From DASRDZ01 sp035652335 (lineage in GTDB: Bacteria; Chloroflexota; Dormibacteria; Aeolococcales; Aeolococcaceae), in the NCBI GenBank assembly GCA_035652335.1, contig DASRDZ010000025.1, positions 1 to 64,000 on the forward strand: 64,000 nucleotides of DNA, written 5' to 3'. The notes under the pieces were generated by a model. That model was not told where the DNA came from. It did not search any database and saw nothing but the letters and a program-made list of their open reading frames with translations. Each line of letters starts with the position of its first letter. Position 1 is the first letter of the stretch. This document shows positions 57,410 to 64,000 of the stretch, piece after piece. A program made the translations under genes and the position numbers.

Positions 57410-58110
57410 CCGAGCCGACCCGCCCGCAACGGGCCATCAGCCCCCGCCTCCTGCTGGTGGCGGGCCTCTTCGTCGCCACCCTGGTGACGTCGAACATCAT
57501 CGCCGTCAAGCTGGCCGCGCTCGGCCCCTTCACCGTTCCGGCGGCCATCGTCATCTTCCCGCTCTCCTATCTCTTCGGCGACGTGCTCACCGAGGTGTGG
57601 GGCTACGCGACGGCGCGCGTGGTGATCTGGACGGGCTTCGCCGCCAACGTCGTCGCCGTCTGCTTCGTGGCCATCGCGGTGGCGGTGCCCAGCTCACCCG
57701 CGTATCCCGACGGCGGCGCCTACTCGGCCATCCTGGGCATGACGCCGCGCATCGTCATCGCCTCGCTGGTCGCCTATCTCTGCGGGGAGTTCATCAACTC
57801 CTTCGTCCTGGCCAAGCTGAAGATCGCCACCGGCGGCCGGATGCTCTGGATGCGGACCATCGGCTCGACCCTGCTGGGCCAGGGCGTCGACACCGTCATC
57901 TTCATCAGCGTCGCGTTCGGCGGCACGCTGCCCTTCGCGGTGCTGCGCGTGGTGATGCGCGACCAGTGGCTGCTCAAGGTCTTCTACGAGATCGTGGCCA
58001 CCCCGCTGACCTATGCGGTGGTGACCTGGCTGAAGCGCCGCGAGGGGATCGACACCTACGACCGCTCCACCAACTTCAATCCCCTGGCGCTGGGAGGCCT
58101 GGCGCGATGA
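57406..58110 (+). CDS. Queuosine precursor transporter (YhhQ/VUT family)
   Basis: 234 residues from a GTG overlapping the thiC stop (GTGA). About six helices with the family's signatures: LVTSNIIAVKLAALGPF near the start, FPLSYLFGDVLTEVWGYATARVVIW, YLCGEFINSFVLAKLKI, and LLGQGVDTVIFISVAFGG. YhhQ proteins import queuine or preQ0/preQ1-type bases. Next to queF this points to uptake of a deazapurine precursor. Its coupling to thiC would place it under TPP control. Confidence 0.9.
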
Positions 58111-58559
58111 GCGAGCACCCCGAGGAGAAGCACGGCACGCGGATGATCCGCGAGGCGCGGCTGGAGGCCTTCGACAACCGGACGCCGGAGCGCGACTACA
58201 CCGTCCAGTTCACCATCCCCGAGTTCACCTGCCTCTGCCCGATCAGCGGCTTCCCCGACTTCGCCACCCTGCACGTGCGCTACGTCCCCGGGCCGCGCTG
58301 CGTCGAGCTGAAGTCGCTGAAGCTCTACGTCAACGGCTTCCGGGATCGCGGCGTGTTCCACGAGGACGTGGTCAACGTCGTCCTCGGCGACCTGGTGCAG
58401 CTCCTCCAGCCGCGCTGGTGCGAGGTGGTCGGCGACTTCAACGTGCGGGGCAACATCAAGACGGTGGTGCGAGCCCACCACCGCGACCCCGCCTGGGAGG
58501 GCCAGCCCGACCCCTGGTGGCGCGGCCGGCGCGAGCACGGGCCTCCGCCCCCCGGCTGA
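58107..58559 (+). CDS. queF: NADPH-dependent 7-cyano-7-deazaguanine reductase
   Basis: 150 residues, unimodular type. FTCLCPISGFPDFATLHVRYVP carries the nucleophilic Cys that forms the thioimide with preQ0 (CPxSGxPDFA), followed by VELKSLKLYVNGFRDRGVFHEDVVN with substrate-binding Glu/His, and GDFNVRGNIKT. It reduces preQ0 to preQ1 in queuosine synthesis. Start overlaps the transporter stop (ATGA). No queC/D/E lies nearby, so the transporter may supply preQ0. Confidence 0.95.
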   Translation: MSEHPEEKHGTRMIREARLEAFDNRTPERDYTVQFTIPEFTCLCPISGFPDFATLHVRYVPGPRCVELKSLKLYVNGFRDRGVFHEDVVNVVLGDLVQLLQPRWCEVVGDFNVRGNIKTVVRAHHRDPAWEGQPDPWWRGRREHGPPPPG

Positions 58560-58568
58560 CGGGCCGCG

Positions 58569-59519
58569 ATGAGCGCAGGCTCCGCGCTGCCCGCCGTCGC
58601 CGTCTTCCTCGGCGGGGTCGTCCTCGTCGTCTGGGCCACAGAACGGCTGGTGCACGGCCTCGTCGGCATCGGCACGCTGCTGCGCGTTGCGCCCTTCGCG
58701 GTGAGCGCCGTGCTCGGGGGCATGGAGGCGGAGAACGTCGCCGTCGGCCTCGCCGCCGGCAGCCGCGGGGCCGCGGAGGTCGCCCTCGGCACCGTGTTCG
58801 GCGGCAGCATCGTCCTGGTCTGCGCCGCTCTCGGGCTGGGCGCGCTGATCGCGCCGCTCCGCGTGCGCCTGCCGCGCGGGGTGCTGGTCACCTTCGCCGT
58901 CGCGCCGGTGCTGGCGGGTCTCCCGCTGGCCTTCGGTGGCACCACCCCGCGCTGGACCGGCGCGGTCCTGCTGCTCGCCTTCGGCGCGGCGATGGGCTAC
59001 GTGGTGCGCGCCTCACGCACGCATCGCTTCATCGACGACGACGAGGTCGAGGAGGCGCGCGAGAAGCCGGCGACGCCGCTGCGCGCCATCGTGCTGACGG
59101 TGCTCGGCATCGGCGTCGTCACCGCCGGCGGCGAGCTGGTCGCCTCAGGTGCGACGCGCCTGATCAGCGACGTGGGCCTGTCCGCCGGCCTGGTCGGCAT
59201 GGTGCTGACGCCCGCCGTCGTCGAGTCCGACGAGGTGATCCGCCAGGTGGTGCCGGCGCGCAGCGGCAGGCACGACGTCAGCGCCGGCAACGCCGTCGGC
59301 ACGCTGCTCTGGTTCGTGCTCTTCAACCTCGGGCTGATCGCGCTGCTCACGCCCGTGCAGGTGCCGCGGCTGACCCGGATGCTCGACTATCCCTTCCTGT
59401 GCGGCGCCTCCTGGCTGGCCACGGCGTTCCTGGCCAGAGGGGGCGTCCGGCGGACGGCGGGCGCGACTCTCGTCGCGCTCGCCGTCGCCTACGCGGTGCT
59501 TCGCGGAGTGCTGCGCTGA
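58569..59519 (+). CDS. Sodium/calcium exchanger (CaCA) family membrane protein
   Basis: 316 residues, about ten helices in two inverted halves. The two alpha-repeat-like segments are GGMEAENVAVGLAAGSRGAAEVALGTVFGGSI and LTPAVVESDEVIRQVVPARSG...VSAGNAVGTLLW, each with the acidic residue expected at the ion site. A charged cytoplasmic loop (FIDDDEVEEAREKP) separates the halves. Cation/proton or Na/Ca antiport is likely; ion unknown. It follows queF by 9 bp. Confidence 0.82.
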   Translation: MSAGSALPAVAVFLGGVVLVVWATERLVHGLVGIGTLLRVAPFAVSAVLGGMEAENVAVGLAAGSRGAAEVALGTVFGGSIVLVCAALGLGALIAPLRVRLPRGVLVTFAVAPVLAGLPLAFGGTTPRWTGAVLLLAFGAAMGYVVRASRTHRFIDDDEVEEAREKPATPLRAIVLTVLGIGVVTAGGELVASGATRLISDVGLSAGLVGMVLTPAVVESDEVIRQVVPARSGRHDVSAGNAVGTLLWFVLFNLGLIALLTPVQVPRLTRMLDYPFLCGASWLATAFLARGGVRRTAGATLVALAVAYAVLRGVLR

Positions 59520-59551
59520 CCGTGCGCGCACCTCACGCGAGCGTCTGTCTG

Positions 59552-59740
59552 CTAGTGAGGAAGACCGTTGGCGATGTTGGAGTAGTCGTTGGTGACCTGA
59601 TGTCCCAGGACGCCCAGCATCAGGATGACGACGATGGCGATGAGCACGAGGATCAGCCCGTACTCGGTCATGCCCTGCCCCGCCTCGTTGCCGTGCGCGG
59701 CGCGGAGGCCGGCCATGACGCGCTGGATCATGCCGTTCAC
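59552..59740 (-). CDS. flp: Flp/Fap-type class IVb pilin
   Basis: 62 residues. The prepilin signature GQGMTEYGLILVLIAIVVILML has the conserved Glu of the mature N-terminus (E5) and the hydrophobic assembly helix, then a short polar tail. GTG 59740 is chosen over ATG 59731 because AGGAG lies exactly 6 nt upstream. Secreted and assembled into Tad-type pili. No tadABC, rcpA or prepilin peptidase is nearby. Its promoter appears to be TACAGT at 59813-59818. Confidence 0.9.
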   Translation of the reverse strand: MNGMIQRVMAGLRAAHGNEAGQGMTEYGLILVLIAIVVILMLGVLGHQVTNDYSNIANGLPH

Positions 59741-59812
59741 CAGGTTCTCCTCACTGTGGTTGTTGCCGGTCCTTTCGTTCCGGCGGTCCCCGACCTCTCG
59801 GTCCGTGTCAGC

Positions 59813-59818
59813 ACTGTA
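59813..59818 (-). promoter_or_regulatory. -10 hexamer TACAGT of the pilin gene
   Basis: TACAGT on the minus strand gives a leader of roughly 66 nt carrying the AGGAG ribosome site; the pilin gene is therefore leadered, unlike most neighbours. Confidence 0.4.
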
Positions 59819-59962
59819 GAACGGCCCACCGCGGCTGGCGATGCCCGAAGCGATGCCGATCCTGGCAATTCTCCGTCGCCGCTCGGAAACGGCTGTAAAG
59901 AGCGGTGAACCCGTCGGGGAGCGCGGTCGCGCTTCCGTCACCGCCGCCGATGCACGGCCGTT

Positions 59963-62653
59963 TCAGCGCAGCCTGCGGGTGCTCTCGTCGGGGTGCGGTG
60001 GCACCGGCGCCAGGCGCAGCTTCACGTCCACCGCGGTGGCTCCGCCGGGCCCGGCGATGACCGGGTTGAGGTCCATCTCGGCGATCTCGGCGAGGTCGTC
60101 GACCAGCCGGCCCACGCGCAGCAGCAGGGTCTCCAGCGCCGCCACGTCGGCCTTGGGCGCGCCGCGGTAGCCGAAGAGCAGCGGTGCGCCGCGCGGTGCG
60201 CGCACCAGCTCGGCGGCGTCGACGTCGGTGAGCGGCACGACCCTGAAGGCGCGGTCCTTGAGCAGCTCCACCGCGGTGCCGCCGGTGCCGAACATCACCA
60301 GCGGACCGAAGGAGGGGTCCTGCACGACGCCCACGATGGTCTCCACACCGGGTGGCACCTGGTGTTGCACGACCACTCCACCCAGCCGGTGGCCCAGCGC
60401 CGCGGACATCTCGGCATACGCGGCGCGCAGCGCCGTCTCGCCGTCGATGCCGGTGCGCACGCCGCCGACGTCGCTCTTGTGCACCAGGTCGGGTGACCCT
60501 GCCTTGAGCACGACCGGGTAGCCGAGCTCGGCTGCGGCTCGCGCCGCGTCGTCGGGCGAGTCGGCGTGCACCGTGCGCGCCACCGGGATGCCGTATGCGG
60601 CGAGCAGCTCGGTCGCGCGCGCGGCGTCCAGCCACCCACCCTTCGGCTCAGCCGCGAGCGCCTCGTGCACGATGCGGCGGGCCCGCTCGACGTCGACGTC
60701 GCGCAGGTCGGGCACCGTTCCCTCCTCGCGGCGCCTCCATTGCGCGTACGTGCATGCCGCGGCCAGCGCCTGCGCCGCCTGCTCGGGGAAGGGATAGGAG
60801 GGGACGCGACGCGAGCCCTGGCGCAGCGGCTCCGGGGTGCCGTCCTGGGCGAGGAAGTTGGCCAGCACCGGCTTGGGGGAGTCGGCGGCGGCCGCGGCGA
60901 CCGCGCGGGCGACGTCGTCCGCGCGTGTCACGAGTGGCGGCACGAAAATGACGATCACCGCGTCGACGTCCGGATCGGCGACGGCGGTGCGCAGCGCCTG
61001 CTCGTACTCGGCGGCGCTCGCCGAGGCGAGGAGGTCGACGGGGTTCTGCACGGCCGCCGCGGCGGGAACCAGCTCCCGCAGGCGCGTCTGGGTGGCCTCG
61101 GAGAGCCGCTGCACCTGCAGGCCGAGCCCCTCGCAGGCGTCGGCCGCCAGGATGCCGGGGCCACCGGCGTTGCCAACGATGGCCACGCGCGGGCCCTGGG
61201 GCAGCGGCTGGTGGGCCAGCATCTGGGCGACGTCGAAGAGCTGCTCCAGCCCGTCGACGCGGATCACGCCCGTCTGCTTGAAGAGCGCGTCGACGGCGAC
61301 GTCAGGGCTGGCCATCGCAGCGGTGTGCGACGACGCCGCACGCGTCCCCGACGCGGTGCGCCCACTCTTCACCGCCACGATCGGCTTGCGCCGCGACACG
61401 CGGCGGGCCACGCGCGAGAACTTGCGCGGGTTGCCGAAGGACTCCAGGTAGAGCAGGATGACGTCGGTGTCGGGGTCGTCCTCCCAGTACTGCAGCAGGT
61501 CGTTGCCGGACACGTCGGCCTTGTTGCCCATCGACACGAAGGTCGAGACGCCGAGGCCCAGCGCGCTCGCCTTCTCCAGGATGGCGATGCCGAGCGCTCC
61601 GGATTGCGAGGAGAAGCCCACGCGCCCCGGCGTCGGCGGCACGGGGGCGAACGTCGCGTTCAGCGACATGCCCTCCGCCGTGTTGACCACGCCCATGCAG
61701 TTGGGGCCGATCATGCGCATCCCGCCGCGGCGCGCGTGCTCGACGATGCGCCGCTCCTCGGCGACGCCGTCGCCGCCCATCTCCGCGAAGCCCGCCGTGA
61801 TCACCACCAGCCCGCGCACCTTCTTGGCCACGCACTGGTCGACGGATTCCAGCACCAGCGGCGCCGGGACGCAGATGACGGCGAGGTCGACGTCGTCCGG
61901 GACGTCGAGGACGCTGGGGTAGGCGCGCACGCTGGCGACGTGCGAGGCCTTGGGGTTGATCGGGTACACGGGCCCCTCGAAGCCACCGGCGATGAGGTTG
62001 CGGAACACCTCGTGCCCGATGGTGCCGCGCTGCCGCCCCGCGCCGATCACCGCCACGCTGCGCGGCGAGAGCAGGCGGGCGATGGAGTGCGCCGCGGCCT
62101 GGCGGTCGCGGTCCTCCATGGCGGCGACCGACCGATCGGTCGGCCGGATGGGGAAGGTGACCCGGACCACCCCGTCGGCGAATCGCTGCTCGGCGACGAA
62201 CCCGGCGGTGCGGAAGACGTCGAGCATGCGCGCGTTGTGCGGCAGCGTGTCGGCGACGAAGCGGGTGACGCCGCGATCGCGGGCCATGGCCGCGAGGTAT
62301 TCGAGGAACAGCGTTCCCAGCCCCCGACCCTGGTGCGCGTCCTCGATGACGAAGGCGACCTCGGCGTCGTCGGTGCCGGGGATGCGGTCGTAGCGGGCCA
62401 CGCCCACCACCGCGCCGTCGAGGATCGCCACCAGCGCCACGCGCATGTCGCCGTCGACGTGGGTGAAGCGCTCCACGTCGCGGGGCGTCAGCACCGGCTT
62501 GGGTGAGAAGAAGCGGAGGTACTGCGTCTCCGCGGAGAGGCGGGCGTGGAACGCGACCAGCGCGTCGCCGTCGTCGGGGCGGATCGGCCGGATGTGGACG
62601 GTGCCGCCGTCGGCGAGGACGACGTCGGCCTCCCAGGGCATGGTGTCGCTCAT
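59963..62653 (-). CDS. Acyl-CoA synthetase (NDP-forming type) with N-terminal GNAT acetyltransferase domain
   Basis: 896 residues. N-terminal GNAT (15-165): VHIRPIRPDDGDALVAFHAR, VARYDRIPGTDDAEVAFVIEDAHQGRGLGTLF. Then the CoA-binding Rossmann SPRSVAVIGAGRQRGTIGHEVF, succinyl-CoA-synthetase-like domains with VGFSSQSGALG and SSHTAAM (phospho-His region), and a C-terminal ATP-grasp LGYPVVLKAGSPDLVHKSDVGG. This N-GNAT layout is that of actinobacterial Pat-type protein acetyltransferases; GNAT C-terminal in enterobacteria. It may acetylate metabolic enzymes and also sense CoA or ATP. Divergence from true ADP-forming acetate synthetase is likely. Confidence 0.9.
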   Translation of the reverse strand: MSDTMPWEADVVLADGGTVHIRPIRPDDGDALVAFHARLSAETQYLRFFSPKPVLTPRDVERFTHVDGDMRVALVAILDGAVVGVARYDRIPGTDDAEVAFVIEDAHQGRGLGTLFLEYLAAMARDRGVTRFVADTLPHNARMLDVFRTAGFVAEQRFADGVVRVTFPIRPTDRSVAAMEDRDRQAAAHSIARLLSPRSVAVIGAGRQRGTIGHEVFRNLIAGGFEGPVYPINPKASHVASVRAYPSVLDVPDDVDLAVICVPAPLVLESVDQCVAKKVRGLVVITAGFAEMGGDGVAEERRIVEHARRGGMRMIGPNCMGVVNTAEGMSLNATFAPVPPTPGRVGFSSQSGALGIAILEKASALGLGVSTFVSMGNKADVSGNDLLQYWEDDPDTDVILLYLESFGNPRKFSRVARRVSRRKPIVAVKSGRTASGTRAASSHTAAMASPDVAVDALFKQTGVIRVDGLEQLFDVAQMLAHQPLPQGPRVAIVGNAGGPGILAADACEGLGLQVQRLSEATQTRLRELVPAAAAVQNPVDLLASASAAEYEQALRTAVADPDVDAVIVIFVPPLVTRADDVARAVAAAAADSPKPVLANFLAQDGTPEPLRQGSRRVPSYPFPEQAAQALAAACTYAQWRRREEGTVPDLRDVDVERARRIVHEALAAEPKGGWLDAARATELLAAYGIPVARTVHADSPDDAARAAAELGYPVVLKAGSPDLVHKSDVGGVRTGIDGETALRAAYAEMSAALGHRLGGVVVQHQVPPGVETIVGVVQDPSFGPLVMFGTGGTAVELLKDRAFRVVPLTDVDAAELVRAPRGAPLLFGYRGAPKADVAALETLLLRVGRLVDDLAEIAEMDLNPVIAGPGGATAVDVKLRLAPVPPHPDESTRRLR

Positions 62654-62709
62654 CGCCTCGCCATTGTGGGGAGTCGCCCGCCGCCCGCGGGCCCGCTGAC
62701 GGACCGCGC

Positions 62710-63624
62710 TCACGAGTCGCGGGTGTCGCGCGGATGCGCGTTGATGAGCACCGCACCCGGTGCGCTGCGCAGGACGTCGGTCGACACGCTGCCGAAGCGC
62801 CAGCGCTGCAGCGCGCCCAGGCCGCGCGTGCCCACGGCGATCAGCGCGGGCGTCTCGTCGCTGGAGGCGACCGAGACCAGCGCGGCGGCGGGGTCGTCGA
62901 TGGCGACGTGGACGTGGGGACGCTGCCCCAGCATCGGCTCCAGCTCGCGCGCCCGCGAGGCCAGCGACACCTCGGCGACGTCGAGCGCGTCGTCGACGGT
63001 GTGCGCGTCGGAGTCGGAGTCGCCGTCGAGCATGCGCGGGAGCGTGCTGAGCGCACGCACCACGACCGCGTCGGTGCCGAAGGCCTTGCCGATCCTGGCC
63101 GCCAGCTCGCCGGCCTTGCGCGCGTCCGCCGAGGCGTCGTCGCCGATGACGACGTGCACCGGCGGCCAGGCCCCCGCAACCGCCCGGAGCACCAGCACCG
63201 GGCGCGTGCTGTGGTGCACGACGGCTTCGGACACGCTGCCCACGACGGTGCGCTGCAGCGCGCCCAGGCCGCGGCTGCCGACGACGACGAGGTCGGCGTC
63301 GATCTCCTCCGCGCACGCGAGGATCTCGTCGGCCGCCCTGCCACTGCGGAGATGGCCGACGGCGACGTGCGCACCGCGCGCGCGCACCGCGTCGAGCATG
63401 CGTTCGAGGATCGACTGCGCCCGCTCCTGCGCGGCGGTCTCACCGGCCTCGCCGGGGAGCGGCACCAGGCTGGGCTGCCAGACGTGGACGACGTGCAGGT
63501 CCGCGCAGGCGAGGCGCGCCAGGTCGGCCGCGGCACGCGCGGCGGCGTTGGCGTCGTCGGAGCCGTCGCCGGCGAGCAGGATGCGCCGCGCCAGGCGGCC
63601 GCCGTTCTTGCCGTTCTCGGTCAT
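62710..63624 (-). CDS. Tandem universal stress protein (UspA-type)
   Basis: 304 residues with two Usp domains. Domain 1 (RRILLAGDGSDDANAAARAA ... VVVGSRGLGALQRTVVGSVSEAVVHHS) has the ATP-binding Gly-rich motif G-2x-G-9x-G(S/T); domain 2 (PPVHVVIGDDASADARKAGELAAR ... AVGTRGLGALQRWRFGSVSTDVLRSA) has the same. It may bind ATP and help under dormancy or energy stress. It is on the same strand as, and 56 bp upstream of, the acyl-CoA synthetase gene. Confidence 0.9.
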   Translation of the reverse strand: MTENGKNGGRLARRILLAGDGSDDANAAARAAADLARLACADLHVVHVWQPSLVPLPGEAGETAAQERAQSILERMLDAVRARGAHVAVGHLRSGRAADEILACAEEIDADLVVVGSRGLGALQRTVVGSVSEAVVHHSTRPVLVLRAVAGAWPPVHVVIGDDASADARKAGELAARIGKAFGTDAVVVRALSTLPRMLDGDSDSDAHTVDDALDVAEVSLASRARELEPMLGQRPHVHVAIDDPAAALVSVASSDETPALIAVGTRGLGALQRWRFGSVSTDVLRSAPGAVLINAHPRDTRDS

Positions 63625-63770
63625 GCCCCCAGCATGGGGGCGGTCGGGATCGAGGAGGAAGGGCCGAACGTCACCAGGCGTTCGGGGTCCTCCGCAGGCG
63701 CGTCCAGGACGTTCGCCGCCCGCCTCGGGCGATAATTGACGTCTCAGTCACCCAGGGTTGGAGGTGTCCC

Positions 63771-64000
63771 GTGGCCACGATCGTCGAGCCGCAGGTTGCG
63801 ACCTACAAGCAGTACATCGACGGCGAATGGGCCGACGCCGTCAGCGGCGAGACCTACGAGGTGGTGAACCCCTCCAACGAGGAGGTCATCGCCCGCGTGC
63901 CCGCCGGTGCGGAGGCGGACGCCGACCGCGCCGTCGCCGCCGCACGCCGCAGCTTCGACAAGGGCGAGTGGCGCAACAAGACGCAGGCGCAGCGCACCGC
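63771..64000 (+). CDS. Aldehyde dehydrogenase, N-terminal part (continues past window)
   Basis: Open reading to the window edge from GTG 63771, which follows GGAGG by 6 nt. The ~76 residues visible show the NAD-dependent ALDH start: YKQYIDGEWADAVSGETYEVVNPSNEEVIARVPAG, then DADRAVAAARRSFDKGEWRN. The family oxidises aldehydes to acids using Cys and Glu residues located beyond the window, so substrate class is open. TTGACG near 63736 may be part of its promoter. Confidence 0.85.
   Translation, partial: MATIVEPQVATYKQYIDGEWADAVSGETYEVVNPSNEEVIARVPAGAEADADRAVAAARRSFDKGEWRNKTQAQRT

Noticed and set aside
59741..59962. Possible c-di-GMP riboswitch upstream of the pilin gene
   Set aside because: A few G/C-rich stems can be drawn, but the conserved GEMM core could not be matched, and the apparent promoter lies downstream of most of it.

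Overview
The window is very G+C-rich bacterial chromosome (CGC/GCC/GAC codons dominate) with tightly packed genes on both strands and many GTG starts. FGLLP-type membrane protein, DUF2277, DUF3105, TgpA-type transglutaminase, BldC-like HTH, F420-type LLM oxidoreductase, geranylgeranyl-reductase-like flavoprotein, CaiB-type CoA transferase and an N-terminal-GNAT acyl-CoA synthetase together point to Actinomycetota or an actinobacteria-like Chloroflexota/Dormibacterota lineage; no rRNA or marker gene allows a firmer placement. About 25 genes have a TANNNT hexamer ending 6-13 nt before the start codon and no Shine-Dalgarno, so leaderless or near-leaderless transcripts seem common; genes with real ribosome sites (clpB, thiC, flp pilin, the Asp-box protein, aldehyde dehydrogenase) are the minority.

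Layout. 1-12 kb: surface proteins and lipoproteins (proline-rich single-pass proteins, DUF3761-like, FKBP lipoprotein), a PrmC-like methyltransferase, an SDR / acyl-CoA ligase / zinc-ribbon operon, Lon-N protein, membrane-tethered REC protein, geranylgeranyl-reductase-like enzyme, and a tandem pair of 74-residue four-cysteine proteins. 12-17 kb: Asp-box propeller protein, DUF2277, and a sulfide module (SQR, single-cysteine DsrC/TusE, DsrE). 17-22.9 kb: alkyltransferase-like protein, FGLLP protein with an N-terminal adhesive domain, and a one-polypeptide LivH-LivM-LivG importer. 22.9-28.4 kb: accessory island of lower G+C beside a tRNA-Glu(CUC) gene, with two AAA/DUF4143-type ATPases, the relic of a third, periodic palindromic repeats before the ATPase promoter and a 623-residue protein of unknown function. 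28.5-38 kb: galU, PHP-less PolX, CoA transferase and its TetR-type regulator, coaE, DUF3105 lipoprotein, membrane proteins. 38-46 kb: BldC-like regulator facing a MoxR/DUF58/transglutaminase operon with a palindrome between them, MBL-fold hydrolase, glycine oxidase (thiO), orphan histidine kinase. 46.5-55.4 kb: GH15 enzyme, D,D-carboxypeptidase, LLM oxidoreductase, clpB, secreted protein, MarR. 55.4-59.5 kb: TPP riboswitch, thiC, queuosine-precursor transporter, queF and a cation-exchanger-like protein as one unit. 59.5-64 kb: Flp pilin, acyl-CoA synthetase/acetyltransferase, tandem Usp protein and the start of an aldehyde dehydrogenase.

Themes: thiamine synthesis (ThiO, riboswitch-controlled ThiC), queuosine salvage (transporter plus QueF), sulfide detoxification (SQR to a TusE/DsrE relay), acyl-CoA metabolism, and a large set of cell-surface proteins. 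The least explained parts are the tRNA-adjacent island with its iterons and 623-residue protein, and the tandem Cys4 proteins.
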